From Chromobacterium vaccinii (GTDB lineage: Bacteria; Pseudomonadota; Gammaproteobacteria; Burkholderiales; Chromobacteriaceae), in the NCBI RefSeq assembly GCF_000971335.1, contig NZ_JZJL01000002.1, positions 124,001-188,000 on the forward strand: a stretch of 64,000 nt of DNA, read 5' to 3'. The stretch's first letter is position 1; every line of letters starts with the position of its first letter. Positions 19,207 through 27,448 of this stretch are shown here, piece after piece. The notes beneath the pieces were generated by a model. It was not told the origin of the DNA. It ran no database searches and saw nothing but the letters and a program-made list of their open reading frames with translations. The translations under genes were made by a program, and so were the position numbers.

Positions 19207-20406
19207 ATGGCCAATCGATACGGCCAATTATTCCGCACGCCGGGCGTTACGGCGCTGGCGCTGGCCGGCTGGGTGGCGCGCCTGCCCAGCACCATGGTGG
19301 GGGTCGGCATCATCACCATGCTGTCGCTGACCCGGGACAGCTACAGTCTCGCCGGATCGGTGGCCGCCACCTTGATGCTGGCCACCGCCCTGCTGACGCC
19401 GCAGGTGTCCCGCCTGGCCGACCGCTATGGCCAGAGCCGGGTGCTGCCGCCGGCCACCGGCATCGGCGCTCTCGCCCTGCTGGCGCTGGTCCAGTGCAGC
19501 CGCCTGGACGCGCCGCACTGGACGCTGTACCTGTGCGCGGCGCCGGCGGGCTGTCTGCCCAGCATCCCGGCGATGACACGGGCCCGCTGGGCGAAGCTGC
19601 TGGAGGGGCAGACGCTGCTGCCGACGGCGTTCGCGCTGGACAGCGTGCTGAGCGAAATCGCCTTCGTCATGGGCCCGCCGCTGTCGATAGGCCTGTGCAT
19701 GGCCTGGTTTCCCGAAGCCGGTCCGCTGACGGCCGCGCTGCTGATCCTGTTCAGCGTCTTCGCCCTGTTGCGCCAGAAAGCCACCGAACCGCCGGCCCAC
19801 CCCGCCGCGCCGGGCAGCGGCCGCTCAGCGCTCTTCCTGCCGCCGGTGCCGGTTCTCGCCCTGCTGATGGGCACGCTGGGCGCCATCGCCGGCATCATCG
19901 ATGTCGCGGCCGTGGCTTTCGCGAAGGCGCAAGGCTCGCCGTCCGCGGCCGGCTGGGTGCTGGCGCTGTACGCCCTGGGCTCCGGCATCGGCGGACTGGC
20001 CTTCGGCGCGCTCAAACCGGCGCTGCCGCTGGGCAGGCTGTTGCTGTGCTGCTGCGCGGCCACGGCGGCCAGCTCCGTCTTCATCTCGCTGGCGCCGAAT
20101 GTTTTCTGGCTGGCTGCCGTGATGCTGCTGTCCGGACTGTCTTTCGCGCCGACGCTGATCGTGGCGATGGAAATGGTGGAGAAAGCCGTGCCGCGCGCGC
20201 GGCTGACAGAAAGCCTGACCTGGCTGGTCACCGGCATTCTGCTGGGCGTGGCCGGCGGCGCTTCCTTGTGCGGCCTGACGATCGATGCCTACGGCGCCCG
20301 CGCCGGACTGAGCCTGACGCTGGCGGCGGGCGCCTGCGCGCTGCTGATCGCCGCCGCCCTCCCCCGCGCGCCCTCGCCCAAAAGCGCCGTGGAGGACGCC
20401 TGCTGA
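19207..20406 (+). CDS. Major facilitator superfamily transporter
   Basis: 399 residues with about 12 hydrophobic segments. MFS pattern includes the loop 2-3 motif RLADRYGQSR. Start ATG at 19207 has AAGGAG at about 8 nt; an upstream in-frame ATG at 19165 lacks a site. The gene stands alone and substrate cannot be inferred. A bidirectional terminator follows. Confidence 0.88.
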   Translation: MANRYGQLFRTPGVTALALAGWVARLPSTMVGVGIITMLSLTRDSYSLAGSVAATLMLATALLTPQVSRLADRYGQSRVLPPATGIGALALLALVQCSRLDAPHWTLYLCAAPAGCLPSIPAMTRARWAKLLEGQTLLPTAFALDSVLSEIAFVMGPPLSIGLCMAWFPEAGPLTAALLILFSVFALLRQKATEPPAHPAAPGSGRSALFLPPVPVLALLMGTLGAIAGIIDVAAVAFAKAQGSPSAAGWVLALYALGSGIGGLAFGALKPALPLGRLLLCCCAATAASSVFISLAPNVFWLAAVMLLSGLSFAPTLIVAMEMVEKAVPRARLTESLTWLVTGILLGVAGGASLCGLTIDAYGARAGLSLTLAAGACALLIAAALPRAPSPKSAVEDAC

Positions 20407-20437
20407 GGCTGCCTGGCGCCATCCCGGCGCCCAATGC

Positions 20438-20469
20438 AAAAAGCCGAACCCTTGCGGATTCGGCTTTTT
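20438..20469. terminator. Bidirectional terminator between MFS gene and tRNA-Phe
   Basis: AAAAAGCCGAA (20438-20448) pairs with TTCGGCTTTTT (20459-20469). The A/T runs on both sides let it serve the plus-strand transporter gene and the minus-strand tRNA genes. Confidence 0.9.
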
Positions 20470-20474
20470 CAATC

Positions 20475-20550
20475 TGGTGGCCAGTCGCGGAATCGAACCA
20501 CGGACACGCGGATTTTCAATCCGCTGCTCTACCAACTGAGCTAACTGGCC
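20475..20550 (-). tRNA. tRNA-Phe (GAA), copy 2 in transcription order
   Basis: 76 nt on the minus strand. Seven-bp acceptor stem GGCCAGT/ACTGGCC, D-loop GCTCAGTTGGTAGAGC, anticodon GAA in loop ATTGAAAAT, T-arm GGTTCGATTCC, and the CCA end encoded. Sequence identical to the copy at 20557-20632, 6 nt away, so the two arise from one precursor. Confidence 0.97.
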
Positions 20551-20556
20551 TTGCTG

Positions 20557-20632
20557 TGGTGGCCAGTCGCGGAATCGAACCACGGACACGCGGATTTTCA
20601 ATCCGCTGCTCTACCAACTGAGCTAACTGGCC
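20557..20632 (-). tRNA. tRNA-Phe (GAA), copy 1 in transcription order
   Basis: 76 nt on the minus strand, identical over its full length to the tRNA-Phe at 20475-20550, with encoded CCA. It is the promoter-proximal copy of the tandem pair. Confidence 0.97.
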
Positions 20633-20671
20633 ACTTTTACCTTCAGCGCTACCGCGCCGTCAGAGCCACGC

Positions 20672-20700
20672 ATTTAATCAGAGGACGCTATTCGCGTCAA
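20672..20700 (-). promoter_or_regulatory. Sigma-70 promoter of the tRNA-Phe pair
   Basis: On the minus strand TTGACG (-35, 20695-20700), a 17-nt spacer and TTAAAT (-10, 20672-20677), followed by a GC-rich discriminator GCGTGGC typical of stringently controlled stable-RNA promoters. The predicted start lies about 30 nt before the first tRNA. Confidence 0.7.
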
Positions 20701-20739
20701 GGAATAATTGCAAAAAAACAGCCTGTCACCGCCCTGTGA

Positions 20740-20774
20740 AAACAAGCGGCCCGGCCGCTCTACGCGGCCGGGCC
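20740..20774 (-). terminator. Terminator of the homogentisate operon after maiA
   Basis: Perfect 11-bp GC stem (20748-20758 with 20764-20774, 5-nt loop), followed on the minus strand by GCTTGTTTTC. Located 15 nt past the maiA stop. Confidence 0.85.
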
Positions 20775-20788
20775 TTCAGATCAAAGAC

Positions 20789-21433
20789 TTACATCGCGTC
20801 CGGCTGACGGGACGGATGCGCTTCGGCGAATGCCTGCAAATGCTCAAGCGCCTCCGCGACGCGGACGATGTTCGGATACGGCGCCAGATCCACGCCGAAA
20901 CGGCGGGCGCTGAACACCTGCGGCAGCAGGCAGACATCGGCCAGCGTCGGCAGATCTCCGGCCGCGTAACGGCCCGGCGACTCGGCCATCTGCTTTTCCA
21001 GCGCGTCGAAGCCGGTGCGAATCCAGTGGCGTATCCACTCCGCCTTGCCCTCCTCGTCCTTGCCGTACTCGGTCTGCAAATACTTGCCGACCCGGGTGTT
21101 CTGCAAAGGATGGATGTCGGCGGCGATGGCCAGCGCCAGCGAGCGCACCCGCGCCCGCGCCGCCGGCTCAGCCGGCAACAGCCGCGGCGTGTCCGGGTAA
21201 GCCTCGTCCAGGTATTCGCAGATGGCCAGCGACTGGGCGATCCTGACGCCGCCGTCGTCCAGCAGCGGCACCAGGCCTTGCGGGTTGATCGCCAGGTAGT
21301 CGGCGCTGCGCTGCTCGCCCTTAAGCAGATTGATCGGCCGATAGCGGTAATCCAGCCCCTTCAGGTTCAGCGCGATGCGCACCCGGTAGGCGGCGCTGGA
21401 GCGGAAATAGCCGTACAACACGCGATCAGTCAT
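20789..21433 (-). CDS. maiA: Maleylacetoacetate isomerase
   Basis: 214 residues. Zeta-class glutathione S-transferase that isomerises maleylacetoacetate to fumarylacetoacetate in tyrosine/homogentisate breakdown. Seen: N-terminal thioredoxin-fold start with the SSAAYRVRIALNLKG glutathione site, and INPQGLVPLLDDG with the cis-proline. It overlaps fahA by 8 nt as the last gene of the hpd-hmgA-fahA-maiA block. Confidence 0.96.
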   Translation of the reverse strand: MTDRVLYGYFRSSAAYRVRIALNLKGLDYRYRPINLLKGEQRSADYLAINPQGLVPLLDDGGVRIAQSLAICEYLDEAYPDTPRLLPAEPAARARVRSLALAIAADIHPLQNTRVGKYLQTEYGKDEEGKAEWIRHWIRTGFDALEKQMAESPGRYAAGDLPTLADVCLLPQVFSARRFGVDLAPYPNIVRVAEALEHLQAFAEAHPSRQPDAM

Positions 21434-22403
21434 GTTTCACCACGGTCTGTTCGATCACGCCGAAGATGCTATCGCCGGCCGCGCTCCTCATCTCGATGCG
21501 CACCGTGTCGCCCACCTTCATGAACGGCGTCTTCGGCGCGCCCTGCTCGATGGTTTCTATCATCCGTTGCTCGGCCAGGCAGCAAGAGCCGACCGAGCGG
21601 TCCTTGTTGGAGATGGTGCCGGAGCCGACAATGGAGCCGGCGGCCAGCTCGCGGGTCTTGGACACGTGGGCGACCAGTTGCGGGAAGTTGAATTGCATCT
21701 CAACGCCGCAATCAGGCTTGCCGTAGAAAGCGCCGTTGTAGTCGACCAACAGCGGCAGATGCACCTTGCCGCCGTCCCAGGCTTCGCCCAGCTCGTCCGG
21801 CGTGACGGCGACCGGCGAGAAGGCGGTGGCTGGCTTGCTCTGGAAGAAGCCGAAGCCCTTGGCCAATTCCGGCGGGATCAGGCCGCGCAAGGTCACGTCG
21901 TTGACCAGCATCAGCAGGCGGATGTGCTTGGCGTCGGCCGGCGCGCCCAGCGGCACGTCGCCGGTGACCACCGCCACCTCGCCCTCGAAATCCAGCCCCC
22001 AGGCCTCGTCGCGCAGCGGGATGTCGGCCGTCGGCGCGAGGAAGGCGTCGGAGCCGCCCTGGTACATCAGCGGGTCGGTGTAGAAGCTTTCCGGCACCTC
22101 GGCGCCGCGCGCCTTGCGCACCAGCTCGACGTGGTTCAGGTAGGCGCTGCCGTCGGCCCACTGGTAGGCGCGCGGCAGAGGGCTCATGCAGCGATGGCTG
22201 TCGAAAGGCACTTCGTCCGGCACTTGGCCGTGGTTGATCGCGTTGTAGACTTCTTTCAGACGCGGCTCGGCCTGGGCCCAGTTGTCCAGCGCGGCCTGCA
22301 GCGTGGCGGCGATGGCGGGCACTGCCACGGCGCGGGTCAGATCGCGGCTGACCACCATCAATTGGCCATCGCGGGTGTGGTTGTGATAAGTGGCTAATTT
22401 CAT
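21426..22403 (-). CDS. fahA: Fumarylacetoacetate hydrolase (short bacterial type)
   Basis: 325 residues, shorter than the about 420-residue eukaryotic enzyme but typical of a bacterial type. FAH-fold metal site residues occur in the DFEGEVAVVTGDVP segment, followed by LVNDVTLR and TISNKDRSVGSCCLAEQR. It splits fumarylacetoacetate into fumarate and acetoacetate, the last pathway step. Overlap with maiA suggests coupling; a 175-nt gap separates it from hmgA. Confidence 0.93.
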   Translation of the reverse strand: MKLATYHNHTRDGQLMVVSRDLTRAVAVPAIAATLQAALDNWAQAEPRLKEVYNAINHGQVPDEVPFDSHRCMSPLPRAYQWADGSAYLNHVELVRKARGAEVPESFYTDPLMYQGGSDAFLAPTADIPLRDEAWGLDFEGEVAVVTGDVPLGAPADAKHIRLLMLVNDVTLRGLIPPELAKGFGFFQSKPATAFSPVAVTPDELGEAWDGGKVHLPLLVDYNGAFYGKPDCGVEMQFNFPQLVAHVSKTRELAAGSIVGSGTISNKDRSVGSCCLAEQRMIETIEQGAPKTPFMKVGDTVRIEMRSAAGDSIFGVIEQTVVKHD

Positions 22404-22516
22404 CTTGATGTTCTTTCTGCTAGCGGCCGCTGCGGGCCGTTCCTCTATATCAATTTTTCAGCTTGGCCTGAACGCGATTGCGTCGCGAGCGGGCCGAGGT
22501 CGACGGGAGAAGCCCT

Positions 22517-22535
22517 GCGGTACACATCGTACCGC
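22517..22535. other. Hairpin in the hmgA-fahA gap
   Basis: GCGGTAC and GTACCGC form a perfect 7-bp stem with a 5-nt loop within the 175-nt noncoding gap (22404-22578). No U-tract is present. The gap is longer than expected inside an operon and may carry an extragenic repeat or a processing site; nothing further is recognisable. Confidence 0.5.
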
Positions 22536-22578
22536 GAGCATCGCAGCGCTGAGATCGGCTCTCGCAGCAGCAATGGCG

Positions 22579-23712
22579 TCAGGCCTGCTTGGGTTTCCAG
22601 CTGTCCACGTAGCCTTGCCACTCCACGCTGGCCAGGCCCGGGCCCTGCTCCAGCGCGTCGCGCGCGTCTATCATCACGGCCACTTCGTCGGTGAACTTCT
22701 TCGGGTCGGTCATCGCCTTGGCGAAGGCCTTCGGGTGCGGGCCGTGGGTGAAGCCGGCCGGGTGGAAGGTCAGCATGCCGGGCTTGATGTTGTCGCGGCT
22801 GAAGAAGTCGCCGGCGTGGTAGAAGATCACTTCGTCGTAATCGTCGTTGTTGTGATAGAACGGCACCTTCAGCGCGCCCGGATCGGACTCGATCGGCCGC
22901 GGCACGAAGGTGCAGATCACGAAACCGTCGGCGACGAAGGTGGTGTGCGCCGACGGCGGCAGGTGATAGCGGTGGCTCATCAGCGGGCGGATGTCGCGCC
23001 AGTTGACCCGCGCCACCGACAGATTGCCGTGCCAGCCGATGGCGTCCAGCGGGTTGTACGGGTAGGTGACGGTGGACAGCGCGCCGCGGCGCTTGATCAC
23101 CACCTGCCATTCGTCCTCGGTCTGCTGCGCGCGGAAGGCGTCGTCGATCGCCGGCACGTCCAGCACCGCCTCGTCGAAGATGGCGTGCGGGCCGACCAGG
23201 CCCTTTTCCGGCAGCTGGTAGGCGCCGTTGCTGGTTTCCACCAGCAGCATGGTGGTCGGGCTAGCCGGCTCGATGCGCCAGCTGGTGGAGCGCGGCACCA
23301 GGATGTAGTCGCCGTCGCGGTAGCTCAGGTGGCCGTAGTCGCAGAACAGCTCGCCGCTGCCGGCATGGATGAACAAGAGGTCGTCGCCGTCGGCGTTGCG
23401 GAACAGCTGGGTCATCGCCTTGTCGCAGCGCCAGATCCGCAGCTTGCACTGGGCGTTGTGCAACACCAGCGGCGCGTCCCACGGCGCCGGCGCGCCGTGC
23501 GGCAGCTCGTTCAGATCGAAGGCGCGCGGGCGCAGCGGGCCTTCCCAGGCGCTCCAGCCGGTCGGCGGGTGCTTGTGGTGCAGATGGGTGGCCGGGCCGA
23601 AGAAGCCGCTGCGGCCGACTTCGCGCTCGTATATGGCCTCGGCCGGAAAGTCGGCGTGGGCCTGCCGCGAGATGGTGCCTTCGCGGTGCGGGTAACTGAT
23701 CCATTTACGCAT
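22579..23712 (-). CDS. hmgA: Homogentisate 1,2-dioxygenase (short form)
   Basis: 377 residues. Cupin-fold Fe(II) dioxygenase that opens the homogentisate ring to maleylacetoacetate. Seen: iron-ligand region DEVIFYHAGDFF, HPAGFTHGPHP near the C-terminus, and the central HWRD-like NWRDIRPLMSHRYHLPPSAH. It is about 55 residues shorter than the well-known 430-445-residue enzymes and lacks their usual N-terminal sequence, starting instead MRKWISYPHREG. The ATG at 23712 has an AGGACA site. Identity rests on the cupin motifs plus the gene neighbours hpd and fahA. Confidence 0.9.
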   Translation of the reverse strand: MRKWISYPHREGTISRQAHADFPAEAIYEREVGRSGFFGPATHLHHKHPPTGWSAWEGPLRPRAFDLNELPHGAPAPWDAPLVLHNAQCKLRIWRCDKAMTQLFRNADGDDLLFIHAGSGELFCDYGHLSYRDGDYILVPRSTSWRIEPASPTTMLLVETSNGAYQLPEKGLVGPHAIFDEAVLDVPAIDDAFRAQQTEDEWQVVIKRRGALSTVTYPYNPLDAIGWHGNLSVARVNWRDIRPLMSHRYHLPPSAHTTFVADGFVICTFVPRPIESDPGALKVPFYHNNDDYDEVIFYHAGDFFSRDNIKPGMLTFHPAGFTHGPHPKAFAKAMTDPKKFTDEVAVMIDARDALEQGPGLASVEWQGYVDSWKPKQA

Positions 23713-23833
23713 TTTGGATGTCCTGTCGGCACGGCCTGCGACGCACAGGCCGCGCCATTGCATGATGCACATACGGCAAGACGCCGCGGCGCCCGCCCGG
23801 AAGTCCGGAGCCGGCCGCCGCGGCGGGAATGGA

Positions 23834-24910
23834 TCAATCGGCCTTCAGCACGCCGCGGCGGATCTGGTCTTCCTCGATGGACTCGAACAAGGCCTTGAAG
23901 TTGCCTTCGCCGAAGCCCTCGTTGCCCTTGCGCTGGATGATCTCGAAGAAGATCGGGCCGATCACGGTCTCGGTGAAGATCTGCAGCAGGATGCCTTCCA
24001 CCGGCGCGCCGTCGATCAGGATGCTGTTCTTGTGCAGGCGGGCCACGTCCTCGCCGTGATCCGGCACGCGGGCGTCCACCTTCTCGTAATAGGTGTCCGG
24101 CGTATCCAGGAAACGGGTGCCGCGCGCCTTCAGCGTTTCCACCGTGGCGTAGATGTCGGCGGTGGTCAGCGCGATATGCTGGATGCCTTCGCCGTTGTAC
24201 TGGCGCAGGAATTCCTCGATCTGGCTCTTGTCGTCGGACGACTCGTTGATCGGGATGCGGATCTTGCCGCAGGGGCTGGTCATCGCCTTGGACACCAGGC
24301 CGGTCAGCTTGCCTTCGATGTCGAAGTAGCGGATCTCGCGGAAGTTGGCGATGCCGGTGTAGAAATCGGCCCAGGTGGCCATATTGCCGCGCGCCACGTT
24401 GTGGGTCAGGTGGTCGATCTCGGTCAGGCCGACGCCGTACGGATGCTGGTCCACGCCTTCCAGCGGCACGAAGTCGATCTCGTAGATGTCCTTGTCCTTG
24501 CCGTAGCGGTCGACGAAATACAGGGCCGAGCCGCCGATGCCTTCCACCGCCGGGATGTTCAGTTCCATCGCGCCCACCGGACGCTGGTACGGCTTGGCGC
24601 CGTGCGACAGCGCGTATTCGTACGCCTTGGCGGCGTCCTTGACGCGCCAGGCCATCGCACAAGCCGACGGGCCATGCGCCTTGGCGAATTCGCTGGCCGG
24701 CTGGCTGCGTTCGGCGTTCAGGATGAAGTTGATGTCGCCCTGGCGGTACAGGCGCACGTCCTTGCTGCGGTGGCGGGCCACTTCAGTGAAGCCCAGCGAC
24801 AGGAACAGCTGGTTCAGCTTCTCCACGCCCTCGGCGTTGGGAGCGGTGTATTCGACGAACTCGAAACCGTCGGTAGCGAGCGGATTTTGCAGCATGGCTT
24901 CCATTTTCAT
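23834..24910 (-). CDS. hpd: 4-Hydroxyphenylpyruvate dioxygenase
   Basis: 358 residues, full length. Two vicinal-oxygen-chelate domains; the C-terminal one carries the Fe(II) ligands, with His in GLTEIDHLTHNV, His in GIQHIALTT and Glu in GPIFFEIIQRKG. It turns 4-hydroxyphenylpyruvate into homogentisate, the entry to the pathway encoded downstream. First gene of the minus-strand block, with a 15-bp palindrome about 80 bp upstream. A GAGGAG site precedes the ATG. Confidence 0.97.
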   Translation of the reverse strand: MKMEAMLQNPLATDGFEFVEYTAPNAEGVEKLNQLFLSLGFTEVARHRSKDVRLYRQGDINFILNAERSQPASEFAKAHGPSACAMAWRVKDAAKAYEYALSHGAKPYQRPVGAMELNIPAVEGIGGSALYFVDRYGKDKDIYEIDFVPLEGVDQHPYGVGLTEIDHLTHNVARGNMATWADFYTGIANFREIRYFDIEGKLTGLVSKAMTSPCGKIRIPINESSDDKSQIEEFLRQYNGEGIQHIALTTADIYATVETLKARGTRFLDTPDTYYEKVDARVPDHGEDVARLHKNSILIDGAPVEGILLQIFTETVIGPIFFEIIQRKGNEGFGEGNFKALFESIEEDQIRRGVLKAD

Positions 24911-25332
24911 CTGTTTCTCCTCTGTTTATAGCCCCATACCTGTCAATGGCGGCATGGACTATCAATTTTCGTTCAGACTTTTGTAAACGTGCGCGGACGG
25001 TCCGCGTTATGTAAGCTGACCGCATGCCTATCCGCAGGGCGGAGGAAGCGGTTCGACGGGGCGGGAGGAAGCAGAGACAAGGGGAAGCGGAACGCGCGAT
25101 GGGACACGCGCGCCGACGCCGGCCGCCAAAAACGGCACGGCTTGGCTCTCCTCCGAACGAATCGTTGTCTGCTGTCACACACCATCGACATGCATCGGCA
25201 GTCTTGCGCCGCCGTTTGCGATTTAGGCTTTTTATTCTATGGAAAGCGGGCGGCAATTATCTTGCTAAATGGATTTTGCCGAGCGATATTGAGGAATAAA
25301 ATGTCTCAACAAACCGATTATCAGGAGAAAAT
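24911..25332. other. Divergent hpd-lrp control region
   Basis: About 420 bases between divergent genes. Open frames in it are short and not protein-like. It carries one perfect palindrome near hpd (24992-25006), purine-rich stretches (25040-25090) and an AT-rich end before the regulator gene. Expected to hold promoters and operators for both directions. Confidence 0.6.
24992..25006. promoter_or_regulatory. Perfect palindrome CGCGGAC-G-GTCCGCG upstream of hpd
   Basis: Two 7-bp arms around one base, about 82 bp before the hpd start. The minus-strand sequence beyond it offers a TTTACA -35-like hexamer directly downstream, so a bound regulator would sit at the promoter. The adjacent Lrp/AsnC-type regulator is the first candidate, but Lrp sites are usually less symmetric. 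Confidence 0.5.
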
Positions 25333-25818
25333 ATGCCAAGTCTCACATTAGATAAGACAGACTTGCGTATTCTGGCCGAGCTGCAGCTTGACGGCCGGTT
25401 GACCAATGTCGAGCTGGCCGAACGCGTGGCGCTGTCGCCGTCGCCCTGCCTGCGCCGGCTTAAGCAACTGGAAGAGTCCGGTGTAATCCGCCAGTACGTC
25501 GCCCTGCTCGACCCCGCTCACATCGGTTTAGGCCTGCAGGCCTGGGTGCGCGTCACGCTGGAAAAACGCGGGAATATGCATTTGCAGAGCTTCATCGACG
25601 CGGTGCAAAACTGGCCGGAAGTGATCAACTGCTTCGCGATGACCGGCGAGATGGATTACCTGCTGCAGGTGTATTTCGAAGACATGGAGCACTTCTCGCG
25701 CTTCGTGATGGACGAGTTGCTGCAGCATCCGGGCGTCGAGGACGTGAAGTCCAGCTTCGTGCTCAAGGAGATCAAGCGCACCACCGCGCTGCCGCTGGGA
25801 CAGATGCGCGGCATGTAA
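25333..25818 (+). CDS. Lrp/AsnC-family transcriptional regulator
   Basis: 161 residues. N-terminal helix-turn-helix (residues 5-60, LDKTDLRILAELQLDGRLTN start typical of the family) and C-terminal RAM/AsnC ligand domain. Divergent from the tyrosine catabolism operon, so an aromatic amino acid or pathway intermediate is a plausible ligand (inference). GGAGAA ribosome-binding site precedes the ATG; a terminator follows. Confidence 0.94.
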   Translation: MPSLTLDKTDLRILAELQLDGRLTNVELAERVALSPSPCLRRLKQLEESGVIRQYVALLDPAHIGLGLQAWVRVTLEKRGNMHLQSFIDAVQNWPEVINCFAMTGEMDYLLQVYFEDMEHFSRFVMDELLQHPGVEDVKSSFVLKEIKRTTALPLGQMRGM

Positions 25819-25840
25819 GCTGCGCGCGCCCCAAAAACAG

Positions 25841-25866
25841 AACGGCCCGAAAGGGCCGTTTTGTTT
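25841..25866. terminator. Terminator between lrp-type gene and UPF0114 gene
   Basis: AACGGCCC (25841-25848) pairs with GGGCCGTT (25853-25860) around GAAA, followed by TTGTTTT on plus; an A-rich flank gives some activity on minus too. Confidence 0.9.
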
Positions 25867-25878
25867 TGGCTGCGCCGA

Positions 25879-26436
25879 TCAATCGCGCTGATGATGGGCG
25901 GTGGCGCCGGCCAGCAGCTTGTCTGTGTAGGCGATGGCCGCCGCCGACAGCAGGAAGGCCAGGTGCAGGAACAGCTGCCACTTGATGGTGTGCTCGTCGA
26001 TGCGGCTGGCGTTGATGAAGGTCTGCAGCAGATGGATGGACGAAATGCTGATGATGGCCATCGACAGCTTCACCTTCAGCACCGAGGCGTTGACGTGGTC
26101 CAGCCACTCCGGCTGGTCCGGGTGGCTGTCGATGCGCAGCCGCGACACGAAAGTCTCGTAGCCGCCCACCGTCACCATCACCAGCAGGTTGGCGATCATC
26201 ACCACATCGATCAGGCCCAGCACCGCCAGCATGATGTCGGTCTCGGTCAGGTGGTTCAGCCCTTCCAGCAGCTCCCACAGCTGCGCGAGAAATTTCCACG
26301 CATAGACGCCCTGCACCACGATCAGGCCCAGATAAATGGGCAATTGCAGCCAGCGGCTGCTGAAGATCACCTGGCCGAGCAGCGATTTCCTGGGTTCGGA
26401 TTGAATTTGTCGTTGAACGTATTGCTGGTCTTGCAT
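25879..26436 (-). CDS. UPF0114 / YqhA-family membrane protein
   Basis: 185 residues with about four hydrophobic segments (roughly 27-50, 62-90, 115-135, 145-170). Matches the YqhA (TIGR00645) family of inner-membrane proteins of unknown function, including the [15 protein letters not shown]-terminal region. It lies 52 nt past metF's stop on the same strand? No: it is downstream of metF (metF stop at 26489), so it may be at the end of the metF transcript. Function unknown. Confidence 0.87.
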   Translation of the reverse strand: MQDQQYVQRQIQSEPRKSLLGQVIFSSRWLQLPIYLGLIVVQGVYAWKFLAQLWELLEGLNHLTETDIMLAVLGLIDVVMIANLLVMVTVGGYETFVSRLRIDSHPDQPEWLDHVNASVLKVKLSMAIISISSIHLLQTFINASRIDEHTIKWQLFLHLAFLLSAAAIAYTDKLLAGATAHHQRD

Positions 26437-26488
26437 GGGCTTTCCTGTCGTTCGCGGCCGCGGGCGGCTTTGCGCCGCCCGCTCGCCG

Positions 26489-27325
26489 TCACAGGCCCAG
26501 CCTCTGCCAGATGGTGGAGACCAGGCCCGCCTGGTTCAATGTGTAAAAATGCAGACCGGGCGCGCCGCCTTGCAACAGGCGGTCGCACAGCTCGGTCACC
26601 ACGTCCAGTCCCAGCGCGCGGATGGACGCGGTATCGTCGTAATAGGCCTGCATGCGCAGGCGCAGCCAGCGCGGCACTTCCGCCCCGCACATGTCGGAGA
26701 AGCGGCACAGCTGGCCGAAATTGGAGATCGGCATGATACCCGGCACGATGGGAATGTCCACCCCGCGCGCGCGCGCTTCGTCGACGAAGCGGAAATAGCT
26801 GTCGGCGTTGAAGAAGTACTGAGTCATCGCGGAGTCGGCTCCGGCCCGGACCTTGCGCACGAAGTTGGCGAGATCGTCTTCGGCCGAGCGCGCCTGCGGA
26901 TGGAATTCCGGATAAGCCGCCACCTCGATGTGGAAATGGTCGCCATGCTCGGCGCGGATGAACTCCACCAGCTCGTTGGCGTAGCGGAATTCGCCGGCGG
27001 CCACCATGCCCGACGGGATGTCGCCGCGCAGCGCCACCAGGTGGCGGATGCCGTTGCCGCGGTATTCGTTCAGGATGGCGGCGATGTTCTCGCGGGTGGA
27101 GCCGATGCAGGACAGGTGCGGCGCGGCGGCCTGCCCTTCGCTGCGGATCTCCAGCACGGTGGACAAGGTGCCGTCGCGGGTAGTTCCGCCGGCGCCGAAA
27201 GTCACCGAGAAGAACTGCGGCTTGAACTGGGCCAGCTGCTGGCGCGTGGTGCGCAGCTTGGCCACGCCCTCGGGCGTTTTGGGCGGAAAGAATTCGAAAC
27301 TGAAGGTGCGCGGCGTCTGCGTCAT
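26489..27325 (-). CDS. metF: 5,10-Methylenetetrahydrofolate reductase
   Basis: 278 residues. FAD-dependent TIM-barrel enzyme that makes 5-methyltetrahydrofolate for methionine synthesis. Seen: N-terminal [10 protein letters not shown] with catalytic Glu, [13 protein letters not shown], and LRGDIPSG. The ATG at 27325 starts the usual N-terminus; longer in-frame starts run into the ahcY terminator and are rejected. It follows ahcY in the common ahcY-metF order, but with a hairpin terminator between, so expression may need read-through or its own promoter. Confidence 0.96.
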   Translation of the reverse strand: MTQTPRTFSFEFFPPKTPEGVAKLRTTRQQLAQFKPQFFSVTFGAGGTTRDGTLSTVLEIRSEGQAAAPHLSCIGSTRENIAAILNEYRGNGIRHLVALRGDIPSGMVAAGEFRYANELVEFIRAEHGDHFHIEVAAYPEFHPQARSAEDDLANFVRKVRAGADSAMTQYFFNADSYFRFVDEARARGVDIPIVPGIMPISNFGQLCRFSDMCGAEVPRWLRLRMQAYYDDTASIRALGLDVVTELCDRLLQGGAPGLHFYTLNQAGLVSTIWQRLGL

Positions 27326-27391
27326 GGTGATCCTCTCTATCGCTGTCCTGGCTGCCGGCCTCTGTGTGCCGTTGGTCGTCTGGTTTGCCCG

Positions 27392-27432
27392 AAAAAAAAC
27401 GGACAGATCCATTCTATGGGGCCTGTCCGTTT
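27392..27432 (-). terminator. Terminator after ahcY
   Basis: Perfect 10-bp stem (27397-27406 with 27423-27432, 16-nt loop) followed on the minus strand by a run of eight T. It separates ahcY from metF. Confidence 0.85.
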
Positions 27433-27448
27433 CACCTAGGTTCAATAA

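Noticed and set aside
24973-25299. Several open frames of 60-120 codons in the hpd-lrp gap
   Set aside because: Arg/Pro-rich or compositionally odd translations on both strands, none protein-like; the gap is a divergent promoter region.
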